Shown here piece by piece: positions 39,617-42,519 of a DNA stretch of 42,519 nucleotides; within the stretch, counting starts at the first letter, position 1; every line of letters begins with the position of its first letter. The notes beneath the pieces were generated by a model. It had not been told where the DNA came from. It saw only the letters and a list, made by a program, of their open reading frames with translations, and did not search any database. The position numbers were made by a program, and so were the translations under genes. This DNA is from UBA10210 sp964408425 (GTDB lineage: Archaea > Micrarchaeota > Micrarchaeia > Norongarragalinales > Norongarragalinaceae): positions 1-42,519 of the forward strand of contig CAYOZI010000007.1 of NCBI GenBank assembly GCA_964408425.1. Direction: 5' to 3'.

Positions 39617-40023
39617 TCCCGTTCAACCTCCATATTCAAAAAAAACCTTTTCTTTCCTTTTTTCCGGCTGTCTTTCAAGCTCTTTTGCTTTCTCGCTTCA
39701 ACAAGCAGCTCTTCGAACAAGTCCTGCAGCACGAAATTCAGTTTCCTTCCGCTCGCCTCCGCGTGAAGCGTAGTACGGGGAAGCGAAAGCAGCGAGTGCA
39801 GCTCGAATTTTTCCGTCTTTCCCCTTCCCGAGCTTTTCACGTGGATCGTTATGCCTTCAATGTCGCTCAACAGCTTTTCCGCTTTTTCCAGGAAAGCTTT
39901 GGCTTCGTCCTGGACGCTGGCCTGGAAAACCCGGTCCCCTCCCTTCAATCCCGAAACCACTATCTTAGTCCGGGCTTTAGGAGTCATTGAAAACAAGTTC
40001 GACAGTATTCTTCTCCAAACCAT
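39613..40023 (-). CDS. Ribosome hibernation factor-like protein (HPF/RaiA type)
   Basis: The ATG at 40023 (GGGTGGG upstream) gives 136 residues. The middle (about 32-110) fits the order of HPF/YfiA proteins: helix FLEKAEKLLSD, strand ITIHVKSS, strand FELHSLLSL, the turn RTTLHAEASGRKLNF (compare EIHASAEGQDMYA of E. coli HPF), a second helix LQDLFEELLVEARKQKS and a very basic tail. Basic residues on the second helix would contact 16S rRNA. Similarity is by pattern, not high identity, so the call is moderate. It overlaps the next membrane protein gene by 4 nt. Confidence 0.5.
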   Translation of the reverse strand: MVWRRILSNLFSMTPKARTKIVVSGLKGGDRVFQASVQDEAKAFLEKAEKLLSDIEGITIHVKSSGRGKTEKFELHSLLSLPRTTLHAEASGRKLNFVLQDLFEELLVEARKQKSLKDSRKKGKKRFFLNMEVERE

Positions 40024-40076
40024 TTTCCCACCCTTCCATTCATTATTCAAACCCAGTTAAAAACCTGATGTCCCCT

Positions 40077-40673
40077 TCAAACAGCCACGCCGAGTTTCTT
40101 CAGATTTTCAACCAGCTTCCCGTTGTTTTCAAAGAGAATCGCCTTGAAGCCGAGCTTGCGAGCCGCTTCCACGTGCTCCCGCTTGTCGTCTATGAACGCG
40201 CATTCCGAAGCAGGAAGGCCGATTCGTTTTAAAGCAATTTCGAAAATTTTCTTTTCCGGCTTTGCAAAACCCACGTCCTGCGAGGCTATCACGATGTCGA
40301 AGTGCGAATCCAGCCCCCGTGCTTTAACGCGTGAAAAATGAAGCTGGTTGGTGTTGGTTATCAAACACAACCTATAGCGCTTTTTGAGTTTTTTCACCAT
40401 TGCCAGCACTTTCGCATTAGTGGGCATTATTTCGTCGTAAGCTTCTTTCCAAACGTCCAGAATGCTTTTGGAAATCTTGAATTTGCGCTGGAATAGTGAG
40501 GCGAATTCTTCTGCCGACATTTTTCCGGTTGCAAGGGCGAACTTGTGCTTCAACCTGAAGGATATTACTTTTTCAGTATCAAGCCCAAGCTTTTCCGCAA
40601 GGCGCTCGAACACTCGGTGGGCCGTGTTTTTCACCATCACTCCGCCGATATCGAAGATTATGGCCTTAATCAT
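40077..40673 (-). CDS. HAD-superfamily phosphatase
   Basis: From ATG 40673 the product is 198 residues. HAD motif I is IFDIGGVM, in which the usual second Asp is Gly, as in the YihX-like and epoxide-hydrolase-like branch. Motif II is LCLITNTNQ, motif III the Lys in GFAKPEKKIFEIAL and motif IV FIDDKREHVEAA. A helical cap lies between motifs I and II. It probably removes phosphate from a small metabolite, with sugar phosphates or FMN as examples in the family. It starts 2 nt after the site-2 protease stop. Confidence 0.88.
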   Translation of the reverse strand: MIKAIIFDIGGVMVKNTAHRVFERLAEKLGLDTEKVISFRLKHKFALATGKMSAEEFASLFQRKFKISKSILDVWKEAYDEIMPTNAKVLAMVKKLKKRYRLCLITNTNQLHFSRVKARGLDSHFDIVIASQDVGFAKPEKKIFEIALKRIGLPASECAFIDDKREHVEAARKLGFKAILFENNGKLVENLKKLGVAV

Positions 40674-40675
40674 TT

Positions 40676-42187
40676 TCACGTGAACCAAGGGAGCGCATTA
40701 AGGATTATGAGCAACAACCCCAACCCGCCCAATGCCAGCGTGGCTTTCGCCCCGTTCTTTTTCCCGAGAATGTCCTGCAATTCTATCAAAATCATCTTGT
40801 GCCCGTCGGTCAGGAACAGGGGAAGCAAATTGACCATTGCAAGGATGAAGTTCAGAGTATACGTAAACACGAGAACCACGAAAATGAAGTACAACAGCCC
40901 GAACAGCAACGCGTTGTAGGGGACGTTTTGGAATTCGACCGTTTGCTTAAGGGAAACGGTTATCCCCAGCTTTCCCTCGGAATTCAAAACCGCGTTTTTC
41001 GCGCCTTTGTCCGTAACTATGGAAACGGTTTCCCCCGCTTTCGCCCCGTCCAGCGCCTCCCTCAATCCTGCAGAAGTGTAAACGTCCATCCCGGTCGCTT
41101 TCAGAATGCGCTCTCCCTTTTTCAAGGCGGGGTTGGATGAAGCGATTATTTCCAATTCCGAAATCCTCACTTTTTCTTTCATATCCTGCGTTTCCAAAAG
41201 CAAAACGCCCTTGGACGCCTGCTGGTTCAGATTTTCAGCCATGCCCGGTTTTGCGCCGTCGGCAAAAAGCACGCTTTCCCCCACGGCAAGCAAAGCGAAG
41301 GCGGTTGAATTGGCTTCGACGCTTTTAACGGAAACGCTCTGGACGAAAAGCGGGAGCATTGCAGAAAAAGCCAGCGATATCGCCAAGAACAACACGAAAA
41401 ACAAGGCGTTGCTCGTGCTTCCCGCTCCCAAAATCCTCCGCTGCTTGTGCAAATCCATTTTCGCCATTTTCTTTTCGTCAGGCTCTACGAACGCGCCGAC
41501 CGGAAGGAAGCCGAACAGCAGCACGCCGGAAGACTTTACCTCAAGCTTTTCCACGACGCACAACACGCCGTGCGCCAGTTCGTGGACTACGGCGACGATT
41601 ATCAAGGCAAAAACGACTTCCCAAGGCACCGTAACTCCTGGAACGATGGGAATCACACCAGGCGGCGTGCCGGCGACGGTCAAAACGCTGTATGCATGCG
41701 AAGCTAGGAAGTAAAACCCTATTCCGAATAACCCTAGCAAAAGCGAAATGGCGAAAGCGAGCGTGCTGTCTATGCCCGATGCGGCAGTCTGGTTGAGGAA
41801 CAGCAGCCCGAAAAACCCGGCCATTCCTAACAAGTGAACCAGCAGTTTTTTGTTCAGCCCGAAAAGCCGCCATCCGTAGAAAACACCGAATCCCAAACTC
41901 AAGCCGAAGTCAGCCAGGCTTTTCGACAGGGAAGCGTAATTTTTTCCTATGAACTTCATTTGCTTGAATCCGGCCACTCCGCGGACGATTATGAACCCGT
42001 AATGCTGTTCCTGCCCGGAAAGTTTTCCGAGCAACACTCCGCTTACCCCCAAATCCAAAACCGCTATCAAAAGCTTTATCCAATCGTTCAACGTGGAAAG
42101 GGCGACGGCAAAAAAGACTATCGCCGATGCCAAGGCTATTGCAGCGATCGAAAGATTCTTGTGCTTGTGCAAAAAAGAGTTCAGCAT
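40676..42187 (-). CDS. Site-2 protease (M50) with a PDZ domain
   Basis: This 503-residue intramembrane metalloprotease has zinc ligands in HELAH at 202-206 and the third in NLLPLFLTDG (453-462, Asp461). A PDZ domain (about 343-415) lies between them and gates substrate entry: NPALKKGERILKATGMDVYT, then GLREALDGAKAGETVSIVTD. Four or more extra N-terminal helices precede the core. Enzymes of this type cut membrane-bound regulators or signal-peptide remnants. It is followed closely by the HAD gene and preceded by the MBF1 gene (23-nt gap). Confidence 0.92.
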   Translation of the reverse strand: MLNSFLHKHKNLSIAAIALASAIVFFAVALSTLNDWIKLLIAVLDLGVSGVLLGKLSGQEQHYGFIIVRGVAGFKQMKFIGKNYASLSKSLADFGLSLGFGVFYGWRLFGLNKKLLVHLLGMAGFFGLLFLNQTAASGIDSTLAFAISLLLGLFGIGFYFLASHAYSVLTVAGTPPGVIPIVPGVTVPWEVVFALIIVAVVHELAHGVLCVVEKLEVKSSGVLLFGFLPVGAFVEPDEKKMAKMDLHKQRRILGAGSTSNALFFVLFLAISLAFSAMLPLFVQSVSVKSVEANSTAFALLAVGESVLFADGAKPGMAENLNQQASKGVLLLETQDMKEKVRISELEIIASSNPALKKGERILKATGMDVYTSAGLREALDGAKAGETVSIVTDKGAKNAVLNSEGKLGITVSLKQTVEFQNVPYNALLFGLLYFIFVVLVFTYTLNFILAMVNLLPLFLTDGHKMILIELQDILGKKNGAKATLALGGLGLLLIILNALPWFT

Positions 42188-42210
42188 GTTGGTAAGATCA
42201 CGCGTAGTGG

Positions 42211-42519
42211 TTATTCTACCGCTTCAGTTAAGGTTATTCCCAAGGCAAATTCCAGTTTTTTCACGACGTTTTCGTTCGGCCTGAACTTCTGCTGCTCGAA
42301 ACCCTCCAATTCCTTTTCCTGGATGAAAAGCTTTTGCGCCAGCTCTTTCCTGCTCAAGCCTTTCTTATCTCGCGCTTGCATTATTTTTTTTCCGAAATTC
42401 TCAGCCAATTCTCCCTCTATTTTCTTCTTCGGCGCTGGCGGAATGAAGCTTTTTTGGGGACCGGATGAGTAGGAAGGCGTTTTTTCGAACTTCTTTTTCT
42501 GCATTAACGCCTGGTATTC
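42211..42519 (-). CDS. Multiprotein bridging factor 1, C-terminal part, cut by the right edge
   Basis: The XRE-type helix-turn-helix (about 36-92 from the internal Met at 42504) reads FGKKIMQARDKKGLSRKELA, then QKLFIQEKELEGFEQQKFRP. The frame remains open to the last base of the window (EYQAL before that Met), and archaeal MBF1 proteins carry an N-terminal zinc ribbon and linker, so the true start is outside. MBF1 links transcription and the small ribosomal subunit in archaea. The linker here is Pro/Lys-rich (SFIPPAPKKK). Confidence 0.88.
   Translation of the reverse strand, partial: EYQALMQKKKFEKTPSYSSGPQKSFIPPAPKKKIEGELAENFGKKIMQARDKKGLSRKELAQKLFIQEKELEGFEQQKFRPNENVVKKLEFALGITLTEAVE

Noticed and set aside
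23..42500. CRISPR array, insertion sequence or phage segment
   Set aside because: No regularly spaced repeats, transposase, integrase or terminal inverted repeats were seen while reading the window.

Overview
The window is a gene-dense stretch of an archaeal chromosome. Evidence for archaea: a complete A/V-type ATP synthase operon in the archaeal order H-I-K-E-C-F-A-B-D, archaeal NAC, MBF1, archease, an archaeal-type S-adenosylhomocysteinase, and TATA boxes in place of -35/-10 promoters. Short spacers, many small lineage-specific proteins and Thr/Pro-rich stalked surface proteins would suit a DPANN-type lineage, but that placement is inference and no rRNA or tRNA gene is present to test it. 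First genes of transcription units often have a TATA box 20-30 nt before the ATG with no room for a leader. Internal genes carry GGTG, GGTGG or GGAGG ribosome binding sites.

Layout. 1-5.5 kb: cell-surface block with a large anchored Ig-like repeat protein, a CuA-type cupredoxin lipoprotein, two small membrane proteins and a highly N-glycosylation-prone stalked surface protein. 5.5-8 kb: CPA2 cation/proton antiporter and a GT-C-like membrane protein. 8-10.5 kb: a hypothetical gene divergent from a long RelA/SpoT homologue (HD, synthetase, TGS). 10.5-14.8 kb: LemA, HtpX-type protease, PfkB sugar kinase, a very basic 35-residue protein, an APC permease. 14.8-19.1 kb: membrane pyrophosphatase (K+-independent type), PyrF, a methyltransferase-like protein and a NUDIX hydrolase. 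19.1-27.9 kb: the ATP synthase operon, with an unrecognised 115-residue gene inserted between atpB and atpD. 28.2-29.5 kb: adenosylhomocysteinase. 29.5-30.8 kb: a divergent module of an RHH/RelB-like antitoxin and a wHTH protein plus RelE-family toxin. 30.8-36.2 kb: exported and membrane proteins, SDR reductase, PyrE, PurM, archease. 36.2-42.5 kb: NAC, a beta-propeller lipoprotein, an HPF-like protein, a HAD phosphatase, a site-2 protease and the C-terminal part of MBF1 running off the right edge.

How the genes work together. The antiporter, H+-pyrophosphatase and A-type ATP synthase are a membrane bioenergetics set. PyrF, PyrE and PurM show de novo pyrimidine and purine synthesis. The RelA/SpoT homologue, the HPF-like protein and the RelE module together suggest growth-arrest control, which is unusual for archaea and is the most interesting theme here. 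Three surface/membrane protein genes end in closely similar hairpins (GAAAGG stem, A-rich loop, CCTTTC) followed by pyrimidine tracts, which look like a lineage terminator. No CRISPR array, insertion sequence, tRNA or rRNA was seen.
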